64,000 bases of DNA, taken from assembly GCF_016937655.1 (NCBI RefSeq), contig NZ_JAFHKL010000003.1, positions 186,001 through 250,000 of the forward strand, written 5' to 3'. This DNA comes from Chromobacterium alkanivorans. GTDB lineage: Bacteria > Pseudomonadota > Gammaproteobacteria > Burkholderiales > Chromobacteriaceae. Numbering within the stretch: the first letter of the stretch is position 1; each line of letters begins with the position of its first letter. Of this stretch, positions 19,949 through 29,016 are shown in pieces. The notes below the pieces were generated by a model. It was not told the DNA's origin, did not search any database, and worked only from the letters and a program-made list of their open reading frames with translations. A program made the position numbers and the translations under genes.

Positions 19949-20701
19949 ATGACCGCGCTCAAACTCGCATCCCGCGGCCTGCTGGCCGCCTCCCTGCTCG
20001 CCGGCCTGGCCGGCGCGGCCCGCGCCGCCGACGACATCGACCGCGTCAACCTGGAAGGCACGCTGGGCCAGGAACGCATCGGCATGAGCCTGCTGGTGAA
20101 GAACGGCAAAACCTTCAGCGGCGGCCACTACTTCTACGGCCGCTATCTGAAGGACATTCCGTTGCGCGGCAAGCTGCAAGGCGAAACCCTGCAGCTGAGC
20201 GAACCGGGCGGCGGCGTATTCAAGCTGCGCTTCAAAAGCAACGGCAGCGCCGACGGCCAGCCGCTGAGCTTCGACAACAGCGTGGGCCTGGACGGCGACT
20301 GGACGCTGAAGGCCAAGACCCTGCCGGTGACGCTGAGCATGGGCGATATGTCGCCGGCCGCCGAAGGCCGCTGGTATCAGGACGTCACCGAGGAAAGCGA
20401 CGCCGCCTTCGAAGCCCGGGTGCAGGGCTTCCAGCGCGCCGCGCTGGCCGGCGACGCCCAGCAGGCCAGCCGCTACGTGCACTTCCCGCTGCGGATCAAC
20501 CACAAGGGCGGCAGCCGCCAGATCGCCAATGCCCGCCAATTGCAAAGCGAATGGAGCGGCATTTTCACCGCGGCCTATCTGGAACAGCTGAAACAGCCGA
20601 TGCCGCACAATCTGTTCGTGCGCAACGGCCAGGCCATGCTGGGCAGCGGCGTGGCCTGGTTCGACGCCAAGGGCGCGGCGGCCCTGAACCTGCCGGACTG
20701 A
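19949..20701 (+). CDS. Secreted/periplasmic protein of unknown function
   Basis: A 250-residue protein with a clear signal peptide (residues 1-26, cleavage likely after ARA). The mature part begins with a beta-rich section (INLEGTLGQERIGMSLLV-like, then SGGHYFYGRYLKDIPLRGKL). It ends in a domain reminiscent of the NTF2-like lumenal fold (RVQGFQRAALAGDAQQASRYVHFPLRIN). GGAGG lies 9-10 nt before the start. It probably shares a transcript with the tautomerase. A strong hairpin follows about 65 nt downstream. No function can be given. Confidence 0.65.
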   Translation: MTALKLASRGLLAASLLAGLAGAARAADDIDRVNLEGTLGQERIGMSLLVKNGKTFSGGHYFYGRYLKDIPLRGKLQGETLQLSEPGGGVFKLRFKSNGSADGQPLSFDNSVGLDGDWTLKAKTLPVTLSMGDMSPAAEGRWYQDVTEESDAAFEARVQGFQRAALAGDAQQASRYVHFPLRINHKGGSRQIANARQLQSEWSGIFTAAYLEQLKQPMPHNLFVRNGQAMLGSGVAWFDAKGAAALNLPD

Positions 20702-20766
20702 CCCTCTGCTCCAGCCCCGCCGCGCCTGCGGCGGGCATTGCGGGCGGCATGCTCCGCATCCCCGTC

Positions 20767-20788
20767 AAGGGCGGCCCCGGCCGCCCTT
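20767..20788 (+). terminator. Strong hairpin after secreted-protein gene
   Basis: AAGGGCGGCC-cc-GGCCGCCCTT is a perfect 10-bp inverted repeat located 66 nt past the stop. There is no long T run after it, so it may be a weak or Rho-assisted terminator or an RNA-stabilising stem. Confidence 0.5.
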
Positions 20789-20883
20789 GATTCATGGCGG
20801 GATAATCCGGCGTCAAAATATGCTGCATCGCAGCATAAAACGTTTTATGCTGAAGACTGCCCAGCCCGCCACCGGAGCCCGTC

Positions 20884-22218
20884 ATGACAGCCGAACTCTC
20901 CGATCCGCCCCGCCTCCGTCTCAACGAACACCCGCAACGCCGGCAGCTCAACCGCGAAGCCCACCCCAGGCCGGCGCTGCAGATCGCCGCCGACAACCGG
21001 GTCAGCTATCTGGCCTATCTGCATCGCCACATCAGCCGCGAACAGGAAAACTGGCTGTGCCGGGAACTGGCGCAGCAGCTGGGACAGCCCCTTCCCGACC
21101 CCGAAGCCGCCCAGTTCCAGCTGGACGCCCCGTTCGGACGCGTGCGCTGGGAACGGCACGGCGAATTCTCCAGCTTCACCGTCCTCGCCCACGGCGCGGA
21201 ATCCAGCCCCTTCGCCCAACCCGCGCTGCAAGCCCTGCCGCCGGCCTGGCTGACGCTGCTGCCCGGCAATGTGCTGGTGGCCGCCCACGCCGCGCTGCTG
21301 CCGCCCGGCGCGCTGCCGCTGCGCATCGACGACCTGGCCGCGCAATGCTTCAACGGCCACGAACTGGCGGGCGCGGAGATAGGCGACGGCGCCGGCCGCG
21401 CCTACACCGACTTCCGCATCCACCCGGACGGCTTTTCCCGCTATCTGCTGGCCGACCTCTACATGGGCCGCCGCCAGGCCGGCCGCATGCTGCAGCGGCT
21501 GCTGGAGCTGGAAACCTACCGCATGCTGGCCCTGCTGGCATTGCCGGTGGCCAAGAGCATCGCCCCGGAGCTGGCCAAGGCCGACGAGGAACTGGCCGAG
21601 CTCACCGGCGCCATGAGCGGCGCCGGCGCCGACAGCGAGCCGCAACTGCTGCACCGGCTGACCGAACTGGCCGGCGCCGCCGAAAACGCGCTGTCCCGCA
21701 CCGATCACCGCTTCAACGCCTCCCTCGCCTATTACGACATCGTCCGCAGCCGCGTCGCCGAGCTGCGCGAACGCCGCATTCACGGCCTGCAGCCCTTCCA
21801 GCAATTCATGCAGCGCCGGCTGGCCCCGGCCATGGACACCTGCCGCGCCGTGGCCGCGCGCCAGCGCGAACTGGCCGCGCGGGTCAACCGCGCCACCGCG
21901 CTGCTGCGCACCCGGGTGGACATCCGCCGCGAACGGCAGAACCAGGCGCTGCTCACCTCGATGGAGCGCCGCGCCGCGATGCAGCTGCACCTGCAGCAAA
22001 CCGTGGAAGGCCTGTCCATCGCCGCCATCACCTATTACAGCGCCGGCCTGATCGGCTATCTGTTCAAAGGCGCCAAGGCCGCCGGCCTGCCGCTCAACGT
22101 GGAATTGGCCACCGCCGCCGCGGTGCCGCTGCTGGCGCTGGCCATCGCGCTGGGCCTGCGCCGCGCGCGCTCCGCGCTGCGGCGCCACGGCGAAGCGTCC
22201 GGCGCGCCAAGCGGCTGA
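20884..22218 (+). CDS. DUF3422 family membrane-anchored protein
   Basis: A 444-residue protein of the DUF3422 family. The N-terminal half is globular (LNEHPQRRQLNREAHPRP, then RVRWERHGEFSSFTV, both typical). The centre (~245-365) is a long coiled-coil stretch rich in Ala, Glu and Arg. The last ~80 residues hold two hydrophobic segments (GLSIAAITYYSAGLIGYLF and AAAVPLLALAIALGLR). The topology resembles a cytoplasmic stalk anchored at the inner membrane. Its function is not established. It is monocistronic as far as the sequence shows. Confidence 0.85.
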   Translation: MTAELSDPPRLRLNEHPQRRQLNREAHPRPALQIAADNRVSYLAYLHRHISREQENWLCRELAQQLGQPLPDPEAAQFQLDAPFGRVRWERHGEFSSFTVLAHGAESSPFAQPALQALPPAWLTLLPGNVLVAAHAALLPPGALPLRIDDLAAQCFNGHELAGAEIGDGAGRAYTDFRIHPDGFSRYLLADLYMGRRQAGRMLQRLLELETYRMLALLALPVAKSIAPELAKADEELAELTGAMSGAGADSEPQLLHRLTELAGAAENALSRTDHRFNASLAYYDIVRSRVAELRERRIHGLQPFQQFMQRRLAPAMDTCRAVAARQRELAARVNRATALLRTRVDIRRERQNQALLTSMERRAAMQLHLQQTVEGLSIAAITYYSAGLIGYLFKGAKAAGLPLNVELATAAAVPLLALAIALGLRRARSALRRHGEASGAPSG

Positions 22219-22393
22219 CACCTGCCCATTCAGGCAGCCGGGCCAGAACCTCATCGGCTATACCGAAATCATGGCCGCGGCCCCGCCGCCGCGAACTTTG
22301 CCGGCGCGGGGCCAGTCAGAAAAACGCCGCCCGCGCTCCGGCCCGACGGACAGAACCCACTGTCCGCGGCCGCGCCGGCCAAAGGAGAAACCG

Positions 22394-22963
22394 ATGAACG
22401 ACACGCTATGCGCGGCCGCGCAGCCTCCCTTCGCCCTCAGCCCCAGCCTGGCCGCTTCTTTGCGGCAACTGGACGCCTGTCAGGCCAATCTGAGCATCGA
22501 GCAGATCCGGCTGTTCCACGATTCGCTGCAGCTGGGCCCGGAAGACCTGCAACCCTTCCTCCAATTCAGCGACGAGCGCTACCGCCGCAACCAGATCTAC
22601 CTCAGCCCCTGGTGCGAATTGCTGCTGCTGTGTTGGCGCAGCACCCAGCGCAGCCGCATCCACAATCACCGCGGCAGCCTGTGCGGCTTGCGCGTGCTGC
22701 AAGGCGCCGCCACCGAAACCGTGTTCGAACGCACCGATCACGGCCAGGTGTACGCGGTGGGCTCCCACCGCCTGGAGGCCGGCAGCCTGACCGTCAACAA
22801 CCATCTGGACATCCACCAGATCTCCAACCTCCAGCCCTACGGCGCGGACCTGGTCACCCTGCATCTGTATTCGCCGCCGCTGCGCAATATGGAGCTGTTC
22901 AGCCTGGAGTCCTCCCAAGTGGAGCGTCCCGGCGACTCCATCAGCTGGGTGTACGAAATCTGA
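22394..22963 (+). CDS. Cysteine dioxygenase
   Basis: A 189-residue cupin of the type I cysteine dioxygenase family, which oxidises L-cysteine to cysteine sulfinate with Fe(II) and O2. The iron His ligands appear in RIHNHRGSLCGLRVL (H-x-H, residues ~95-97) and in the later DIHQISNL element (~140). The Cys in SLCG and the Tyr in LHLYSPPL occupy the positions of the Cys-Tyr pair that forms a thioether crosslink in mammalian CDO. Substrate specificity for a related thiol such as 3-mercaptopropionate cannot be excluded. AAAGGAG lies 8 nt before the start. Confidence 0.85.
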   Translation: MNDTLCAAAQPPFALSPSLAASLRQLDACQANLSIEQIRLFHDSLQLGPEDLQPFLQFSDERYRRNQIYLSPWCELLLLCWRSTQRSRIHNHRGSLCGLRVLQGAATETVFERTDHGQVYAVGSHRLEAGSLTVNNHLDIHQISNLQPYGADLVTLHLYSPPLRNMELFSLESSQVERPGDSISWVYEI

Positions 22964-23040
22964 AGCCGCGGCGGCCGGCTCCTGGCCGCTTCGCGCCGCC
23001 GGCTCTACAATACAAATCCCCGCACGCCACAGGCTCAACC

Positions 23041-23667
23041 ATGTCCTCCGCCCTCGCCGCCGAGCTGTTCGCCGACCTGCTCACCCACTTTCCCTGGCTG
23101 GACCGCGCCCAGCCCCCGTGGCACTGGCTCGGCCGGCTGCCGGACAGCCTGGCGCGGCAAAACGCCTTGCTGGACCCGGCGCACTGGGCGGTGGACGGCG
23201 ACATCGCCGTGCACCGCAGCGCCTCGATCGAGGCCGGCGCCGTCCTCAAAGGTCCGCTGCTGATCGGCCCCAATTGCCGCGTCGCCGCCCACGCCTATCT
23301 GCGCGGCGGCGTGGCGCTGGCCAACGACGTGACGGTGGGGCCGGGCTCCGAGCTCAAGACCTGCGTGATCGGCCCCTACTCGCGGCTGGCCCACTTCAAC
23401 TTCGTCGGCGATTCCGTGCTGGGCGCGGACGTCAATATGGAAGCCGGCGCCGTCATCGCCAACCACTGGAACGAACGCCGCGACAAGACCATCACCCTGC
23501 GCTGCGGCCAGCAAGCCTGGACCCTGCCCACGCAGAAATTCGGCGCCCTGGTGGGCGACCACAGCCGCATCGGCGCCAACGCCGTGCTCTCTCCCGGCAC
23601 GCTGTTGCCGCCGCACGCCGTGGTGGCGCGGCTGGAACTGGTGGAGCAAGACCCGGAGCTGGGCTGA
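23041..23667 (+). CDS. Left-handed beta-helix (hexapeptide) protein, GlmU-like
   Basis: A 208-residue protein whose centre (residues ~55-150) is made of hexapeptide repeats ([LIV]-G-x4 pattern: IAVHRSASIEAGAVLKGPLL..., VTVGPGSELK, SVLGADVNMEAGAVIANHWNE) that fold into a left-handed beta helix. The NHWNE and later GDHSRIGANAVLSPGTLL segments resemble the acetyltransferase half of GlmU-type sugar-nucleotide enzymes. The N-terminal pyrophosphorylase domain is absent. It probably acts as a nucleotidyl-sugar or acyltransferase-like protein, but the substrate is unknown. Confidence 0.75.
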   Translation: MSSALAAELFADLLTHFPWLDRAQPPWHWLGRLPDSLARQNALLDPAHWAVDGDIAVHRSASIEAGAVLKGPLLIGPNCRVAAHAYLRGGVALANDVTVGPGSELKTCVIGPYSRLAHFNFVGDSVLGADVNMEAGAVIANHWNERRDKTITLRCGQQAWTLPTQKFGALVGDHSRIGANAVLSPGTLLPPHAVVARLELVEQDPELG

Positions 23668-24104
23668 ATCCAAAACCGCCGCCGGGAGCGGCCCCCTCGT
23701 TCCATCTCCCGGCCTTGCGGATATTTGACCGGACAGCGGCAATCCGGCTCATGCCGCATCTTGATTCAATTCAACGCCATTCAAACAAGCCGAATCCATA
23801 AACTTCGATTTCAGCGAAAACATCGGACTCTCCGCCGTTTAAAACACGCGGGACATTCAAACCGCAGCGTAAACCAGCGGAGAGTTGCCGGCGCCAATTG
23901 CCTCCCAAACCTACCCCCTCCAAAATAAACTCATAAATACAGTCATTTTTAAAACCAATATTGGGGTGTTAAAAATAATTGGCATTTTTCACGAAAACAA
24001 TACCCAATCAGAAACTTCCCGATTAAGGCCCAGTCATTCCTGATAGCTGCGCGGCTATGGTTCCAAAATGTCAACCACCCTCATTCATATAAGGGCAAGA
24101 GAAC
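23668..24104. other. Intergenic region upstream of the M66 protease gene
   Basis: This 437-nt gap drops sharply in GC after 23750. It contains a short perfect palindrome CCAATATTGG (23955-23964) and A+T-rich stretches suited to promoters for the protease gene. AAGGGCAAGAG precedes its ATG. I see no RNA gene or coding remnant. Confidence 0.45.
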
Positions 24105-26507
24105 ATGCGCCTAGCTATTATTCCAAGTCTGCTTATCGGGGTTTCTTTATTTGGCTGTAATGAAGACGACGCGCAAAAACAGCTGGCCGGACAGGCCGCC
24201 GGCTATGCCGCCGTCGCCAACGCCTGGCCGTTCAACGCCGTCACGCCGCGCAACGACCTGAGCGGCGCTTTCGAGGCCGAGGTGTCCTTCGCCCAAAGCC
24301 AGGTCATGCCGGCCGGCGCCGGCATCGCCGGAGACAGCCAGCCGCATTTGGTGGCCGGACGCCAGGCCTTGCTGATGCTGCGCCCCATTTCGGCCATCAG
24401 CGCCAACAAGCCGCTGCAGGTCGCCGTCAAGGACAAGAGCGGCGCCACCTTGGGCACGCTGCCGCTGAATCCGCCGGACAAACAGCCCAAGACCGCGTAT
24501 TTCGTCGACGGCGCGCCGGAAGGCGGCATCGACTTCACTCCGCCGTCGGGCGCTCAAACCACCATCAGCAGCAATGCGGATCTGGCCAAGCTCGACGATC
24601 CCAACGGCGCCTTCCTGCGCGGCAAGCTCGCCGCCAACGCCATGGTGAACATCCAGACCGCGGACGGCAGCTGGGTCAAGACCATCTACCTGCCGGCCGA
24701 CCCCGCCTTCGAAGGCAAGATGATCCGCTTCCAGTCCCAGGCCGGCTACGGCTCCACGGTGCGCTACAGCTCGCGCTCGGTGGACGTCAGCCGCGGCGAC
24801 ACCCTGCTGTTCAAATACGTCAACGGCCAGTGGTTCCGCCAGGGAGAGCTGGACAACAACCGGATCGTCTACTCGCAAGACCTCTGGAGCGCCGTCCTGC
24901 CGGCCGCCTGGATAAAGCCCGGCATGTCCCTGCAATTCAGCCACGAATCCAGATCCGGCGCGCTGACCAGGCTTGAAGTGGGCCCGGCCACCCAATTGCA
25001 GATCAACACCATAGACATCGGCATGCTGGTGGAGCCGCGCGGGGCTTTCGCCTTCGCCAACGATCCCGGCGCGCATCGCGAATACCTGCAAACCGCTCCG
25101 CTCAATCAGCTGCTGGTGGCCCAGTACGCGCCCGTCCATTTGAAAGAGGTGATGCTGCCGGACGGCACCCGGCTGACCCAGCAAGACCCCAGCCAAGGCG
25201 GCTGGCACACCGGCACCATGCGGGAAGACATCGGCAAGGAACTGATTTCCACCGGCATCAATTACGCCAATTACGGCGTCAACAGCACCGCCGGCCGAGG
25301 GGCGGCCTTCCCCCTGGTAGCCGCCTTGCTGACCGCGCACAACAGCCAGGGCAGATACGCCAACGGCGTGCAGGTGCACGGCGGCTCCGGCGGCGGCGGC
25401 GTGGTCACGCTGGACGAGTCCCTGGGCAATGAATTCAGCCACGAGGTGGGCCACAACTACGGTCTGGGCCATTATGTCGGCGGTTTCGACGGCTCGGTCC
25501 ACCGCCCCGCCGGCGCGATCAACTCCAGCTGGGGCTGGGACGCGGACCTCAAGCGCTTCCTGCCCAACTTCAGCGGCGTCGTCAGCAATCAAAACACCTG
25601 CATGCCGGAGGGCAAGCCCTGCCAGTCGCCCTTCGCCGGGCGCAGTTACGGCCTGGACGCCATGGCCGGCGGCAGCCCGATGAGCGCCGTCAACCGCTTC
25701 ACCCTGTATACGCCCTATGCGGCCAAGCAGATCCAGCGCTTCCTGGAAAGCAAGCCGGTGTTCGACTCCGCCTCGGCCACCGGCTTCAGCCAGTGGAACG
25801 CGTCCACTCAGAGCATGGACACCTACCGTCACCTGATCTCGCCGGACACGACGACCGTGCCGCTGGAAAAGCTGAGCGAGGCCTATCTCGCCGAGGTTCT
25901 GGGCCAGGCCGACCGCGCACTGATCAAGATGGAGGACGGATATTGGACCCGCGAGGTCAAGGCGCCGGCGGCCAGCGCCGCCAACAAGGGCAAGTTCATC
26001 ACCATCAACAGCCGCGCCACCTACGCCACCAGCCTGCAGGCTCCGGGCCAGACCTTCCCAGTGGCGGGCCAGAGCGGGGACAACCACTTCGTGTCCGACG
26101 GCCGGCAGTGGCTCAAGACGCAGTCCATTGAAACAGAGCGCAAGCCGCAACGCTTTGGCGTGCCGGTCACCACCTTGCTGGGGTATTACGACCCGGAGAT
26201 GAAGCTCCCCTCCTATGTTTACCCGGCCCTGCGCGGCGCTTACGGCTATAGCTACCCGGATGACGGCGCGTCGGCGTCCCCCGCGCAATGCCAGTTGCAG
26301 GTGGACACCGCCAGCGGGCAGCTGAAGTACAAGCTGCAAAGCGCGCGCGTCAACGGCGAGGTGATGAACAAATTCCACGTCAACGTGCCCAGCGCCTTGC
26401 AGCCGCAAAACGTGAAAGTGGTGTGCGGCGGCAAATCGCTGGCCAGCAAGACGGTGCCCGCGGCGAGCGGCGCCTTGCGCTACACGGTCAACGGCGTGTT
26501 GCAGTAA
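24105..26507 (+). CDS. Lipoprotein M66-family zinc metalloprotease (StcE/TagA/dictomallein-like)
   Basis: An 800-residue secreted protease. Residues 1-18 form a lipoprotein signal ending in the lipobox VSLFGC, so the mature protein is lipidated at Cys18. The catalytic motif is EFSHEVGHNYGLGHYVGGFD (H-E-x2-H-x2-G-x-G-H, about residues 447-457), typical of peptidase M66. The Met-turn region (GLDAMAGGSPMS) follows at ~525. The upstream ~400 residues form beta-rich accessory domains and the C-terminal ~100 residues another beta domain. M66 proteases such as StcE cleave mucin-type glycoproteins and are exported by type II secretion. A similar role here is inference. Confidence 0.9.
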   Translation: MRLAIIPSLLIGVSLFGCNEDDAQKQLAGQAAGYAAVANAWPFNAVTPRNDLSGAFEAEVSFAQSQVMPAGAGIAGDSQPHLVAGRQALLMLRPISAISANKPLQVAVKDKSGATLGTLPLNPPDKQPKTAYFVDGAPEGGIDFTPPSGAQTTISSNADLAKLDDPNGAFLRGKLAANAMVNIQTADGSWVKTIYLPADPAFEGKMIRFQSQAGYGSTVRYSSRSVDVSRGDTLLFKYVNGQWFRQGELDNNRIVYSQDLWSAVLPAAWIKPGMSLQFSHESRSGALTRLEVGPATQLQINTIDIGMLVEPRGAFAFANDPGAHREYLQTAPLNQLLVAQYAPVHLKEVMLPDGTRLTQQDPSQGGWHTGTMREDIGKELISTGINYANYGVNSTAGRGAAFPLVAALLTAHNSQGRYANGVQVHGGSGGGGVVTLDESLGNEFSHEVGHNYGLGHYVGGFDGSVHRPAGAINSSWGWDADLKRFLPNFSGVVSNQNTCMPEGKPCQSPFAGRSYGLDAMAGGSPMSAVNRFTLYTPYAAKQIQRFLESKPVFDSASATGFSQWNASTQSMDTYRHLISPDTTTVPLEKLSEAYLAEVLGQADRALIKMEDGYWTREVKAPAASAANKGKFITINSRATYATSLQAPGQTFPVAGQSGDNHFVSDGRQWLKTQSIETERKPQRFGVPVTTLLGYYDPEMKLPSYVYPALRGAYGYSYPDDGASASPAQCQLQVDTASGQLKYKLQSARVNGEVMNKFHVNVPSALQPQNVKVVCGGKSLASKTVPAASGALRYTVNGVLQ

Positions 26508-26627
26508 GGCCTGGTCCGCTTAAGAAGCGGTTCACGATATTTTCCGCGTTTTTAAGCCGGCTGGGCGCACGCCCAAACGGCCGCAAGCCTCTGCAAGCAA
26601 GCTCCGCGTGGGAATCGCCGCGCTCCT

Positions 26628-26666
26628 CCCACCCTACCCCTGGCCAACGGCCGCGCGTAGGGTGGG
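26628..26666. repeat. Inverted repeat downstream of the protease gene
   Basis: CCCACCCTAC (26628-26637) and GTAGGGTGGG (26657-26666) form a perfect 10-bp stem around a 19-nt loop that itself can pair (GGCCAACGGCC). The GTAGGGTGGG unit is a common dispersed intergenic motif in this kind of genome. It lies between the protease gene and the convergent exporter gene and could act as a bidirectional terminator. Confidence 0.5.
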
Positions 26667-26799
26667 TGGAGCCCTAGGCGATGCTCACCGCGCCGAGCGG
26701 AACTGACTGTGCGCAGCGTCTTGGGCGGAAAGCAATGCGGCGGCCCCGCATCCACGGGGCCGCCGCATTAATTTTCTCGCCGCCCAGCGTTCAATCGCC

Positions 26800-27432
26800 T
26801 CAGCGCGGCTTCTCCAACAGCATTCTGACCGCCAGGCCGCCCAAGACCGTGCCCATGATCCAACGCTGAACCACGCCCCAGACCGGACGCTTGGCAAGCA
26901 AGGCGGCCATGGCGCCGGCGCTCAACACGATCAAGGCGTTGACGCTGACGCTGATCAGGATTTGGGTGAAGCCGAGCAAGAGCGACTGGGACAGCACGTC
27001 GCCGCCGGCCTTGGACAGAAACTGCGGCAACAGCGCCAGATACATCACGGCGATCTTGGGATTCAGCAGATTGGTCAGGAAACCCATCATGAAAAGCTTG
27101 CGGGCGCTGTCCGGCGCCAGTTCGCGCACCTGAAACGGCGAGCTGCCGCCGGGCTTGAGCGCCTGCCACGCCAGATACAGCAGATAAGCCGCGCCGCCGA
27201 AACGCAAGGCGTCGTAGGCATAGGGGATGGCCAGCAGCAAGGTGGTGATGCCCAGCGCCGCGCACAGCATGTAGAACACGAAGCCCAGCGCCACGCCGGA
27301 CAAGGAGATCAGCCCGGCCCGCTTCCCCTGGCAGATAGAGCGCGAGATCAGATACATCATGTTCGGCCCCGGGGTGGCCACCATGCCCAGGGAGACCAGC
27401 GCAAAAGCCAACAGATTCGAGTATTCCGGCAT
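26800..27432 (-). CDS. LysE/RhtB family amino-acid exporter
   Basis: A 210-residue inner-membrane protein with about six hydrophobic segments. Family signatures are MVATPGPNMMYLISRSICQG near the N-terminus, GFVFYMLCAALG, a central AYLLYLAWQAL and GFLTNLLNPKIAVMYLALLPQF, the last being the strongest LysE/RhtB marker. It exports amino acids or related compounds. Homoserine or threonine is a common guess but not proven. ATG 27432 is preferred to an in-frame ATG 12 nt upstream because it matches the family's short N-terminus. Confidence 0.9.
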   Translation of the reverse strand: MPEYSNLLAFALVSLGMVATPGPNMMYLISRSICQGKRAGLISLSGVALGFVFYMLCAALGITTLLLAIPYAYDALRFGGAAYLLYLAWQALKPGGSSPFQVRELAPDSARKLFMMGFLTNLLNPKIAVMYLALLPQFLSKAGGDVLSQSLLLGFTQILISVSVNALIVLSAGAMAALLAKRPVWGVVQRWIMGTVLGGLAVRMLLEKPR

Positions 27433-27444
27433 CGTCGTTCCCAA

Positions 27445-28091
27445 TCGGTTAAACAGGCTCCGCTCCAGCGCGCCCCGCCGGCGGCCGCGTGCGGCGCGGA
27501 AGCGCTTATGCTACATGAATCACGCCCCGGCCGTTTTCATTTTCTGCGCCCGCCCTGCGTAATGATCGGCTTAAAACCAGCGGACTGGAAATGGCCGATT
27601 GTTCCCTATAGAGCCTGTTCAAAGCCTCGCAAGCAAAAGCGAGTGCTCCTTAATTAAAGTGTAACAGTACAGAAATTTAAACCGGATGACCCTTCGGCAT
27701 GGATCAGACGAATTTATTCTTCTTGGTCGCAATGACTTTTGCATTTTTCAAAATTGCCAATTACATAAAATCTCTCAAGGTTTATCTAAATGGAAACTAG
27801 CGTAAAGGTTTTGCCTTACCGGATTTCCCCTAAGTAATTGACCTCATTGAAACAAACTATATTCGAACTAATTTTGTTAATACCAACTGGACGGTCCCGA
27901 GCGCAGTAGACACCCCCCTGCTGAGACCAAAACCCGTTCATAGGCTCCGAGGCTAACGCCGCCCAAATGATTTAGGTCGTGGATCGCGTTTCGCCACCAC
28001 TCAAACATGCAAATGAATTAAAAGCCGCAAACACATATGCAGCAGCCTGCAAATAACACCAAATCACTTTACATATGGATGGGAGCAAATC
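27445..28091. other. Long AT-rich intergenic region with a truncated repeat
   Basis: These 647 nt hold no sizeable gene. A fragment of the dispersed 145-bp element starts at 27610 (AGAGCCTGTTCAAAGCCTCG, to about 27643). A 33-codon frame at 27699-27800 would give a hydrophobic peptide (MDQTNLFFLVAMTFAFFKIA...) with only a weak ribosome-binding site, so I do not call it a gene. The GC content falls well below the left flank, marking the left edge of the accessory island. Confidence 0.5.
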
Positions 28092-28742
28092 ATGGCGAAC
28101 GATGCATGGCGGGAAGCATTCAAGGATGAATCGAACAAACATAATTTTAAGGATGCCGGAGGGTCTCCAACAGATAAGTCAACGGCGGCCGGCCTCGCAG
28201 CACCAGTGGGCCATGGGCGGTACGAGAATGCTCCACCCGAGACTGCATGGCTGGACGATAGCCGCCGCATGCGCCTGACACAACCATTCGGCTATGTGGA
28301 CAAGGATAATCAGTCCTGGCCCGTACCCGTTGGCGCCATCGTAGACGGGGCTTCAATTCCTCAGATTCTCTGGTCCCTGATAGGCGGCCCACTCGATGGG
28401 CTGTACCGCCAAGCCTCTATCATCCATGACTATTACTGTGACGTACGGACACGCCCCTGGCAGGCAGTACACAGGGTATTCTACGAAGCCATGCTCTGTA
28501 GTGGTGTCTTTGAGCCAAAAGCGAAAATCATGTATTACGCGGTATATAGCTTCGGTCCCCGTTGGGCGGTGGGGTCACCGGCACTTATTGAAGGTATCGA
28601 CGCTGCAGGCGCACCCAAGTCTATTCCAAAATCGCTGCCTGTCCAATCTTTCCATGCAGCTAGTTTCGAAGCAGCTGCCAGGCAAATTTTTACTGAAAAT
28701 CTAAGTATCGAATCCATTGAAAAGCTTGCCAATCTCCAATAA
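28092..28742 (+). CDS. DUF1353 domain protein
   Basis: A 216-residue protein. The DUF1353 core is at residues ~55-150: RLTQPFGYVD, VPVGAIVDGASIPQILW, then QASIIHDYYCDVR, with the conserved Asp, Ser and His residues that suggest a small hydrolase-like site. DUF1353 proteins are common in phages and in secretion-associated loci, and their activity is not settled. GGGAG lies 8 nt before the ATG. The gene stands alone in the A+T-rich island, 45 nt before a short inverted-repeat element. A role as a toxin or cell-wall enzyme is possible but unsupported. Confidence 0.7.
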   Translation: MANDAWREAFKDESNKHNFKDAGGSPTDKSTAAGLAAPVGHGRYENAPPETAWLDDSRRMRLTQPFGYVDKDNQSWPVPVGAIVDGASIPQILWSLIGGPLDGLYRQASIIHDYYCDVRTRPWQAVHRVFYEAMLCSGVFEPKAKIMYYAVYSFGPRWAVGSPALIEGIDAAGAPKSIPKSLPVQSFHAASFEAAARQIFTENLSIESIEKLANLQ

Positions 28743-28786
28743 GCCACGGCGGTAAGCGGTGGTTTAAAAGGAAACTCGCAGCTCAC

Positions 28787-28863
28787 TGTAGAAGTTCTGA
28801 TTTGATCTGACAATCGAGCACCGTCAAAACGGAAGGCTGCCAGATCAAGTCTGAACTTCTACA
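28787..28863. repeat. 77-bp miniature element with 26-bp terminal inverted repeats
   Basis: The left end (28787-28812, TGTAGAAGTTCTGATTTGAT...) and the right end (28838-28863) are near-perfect inverted copies. A third copy of the same end lies at 32759-32784. The internal part is only 25 nt, so this is a deletion remnant or MITE of an unrecognised insertion sequence. Confidence 0.65.
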
Positions 28864-29016
28864 ACTTATCCCACAAAACCCACAAAATATGACGCCTGCG
28901 TCCCGGCCTTGAACAGCCAGAACCCCCTGCTGTTCCCCAATCCATTAATCTCAACACAAACAATCCACCTAACCACCAGCTTGACGCCCCCCCCCACCGT
29001 CAGTACCCTTTGTCTC

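Noticed and set aside
27699-27800. 33-codon hydrophobic frame in the AT-rich gap
   Set aside because: The ribosome-binding site is weak and there is no support beyond the open frame in a low-GC stretch.
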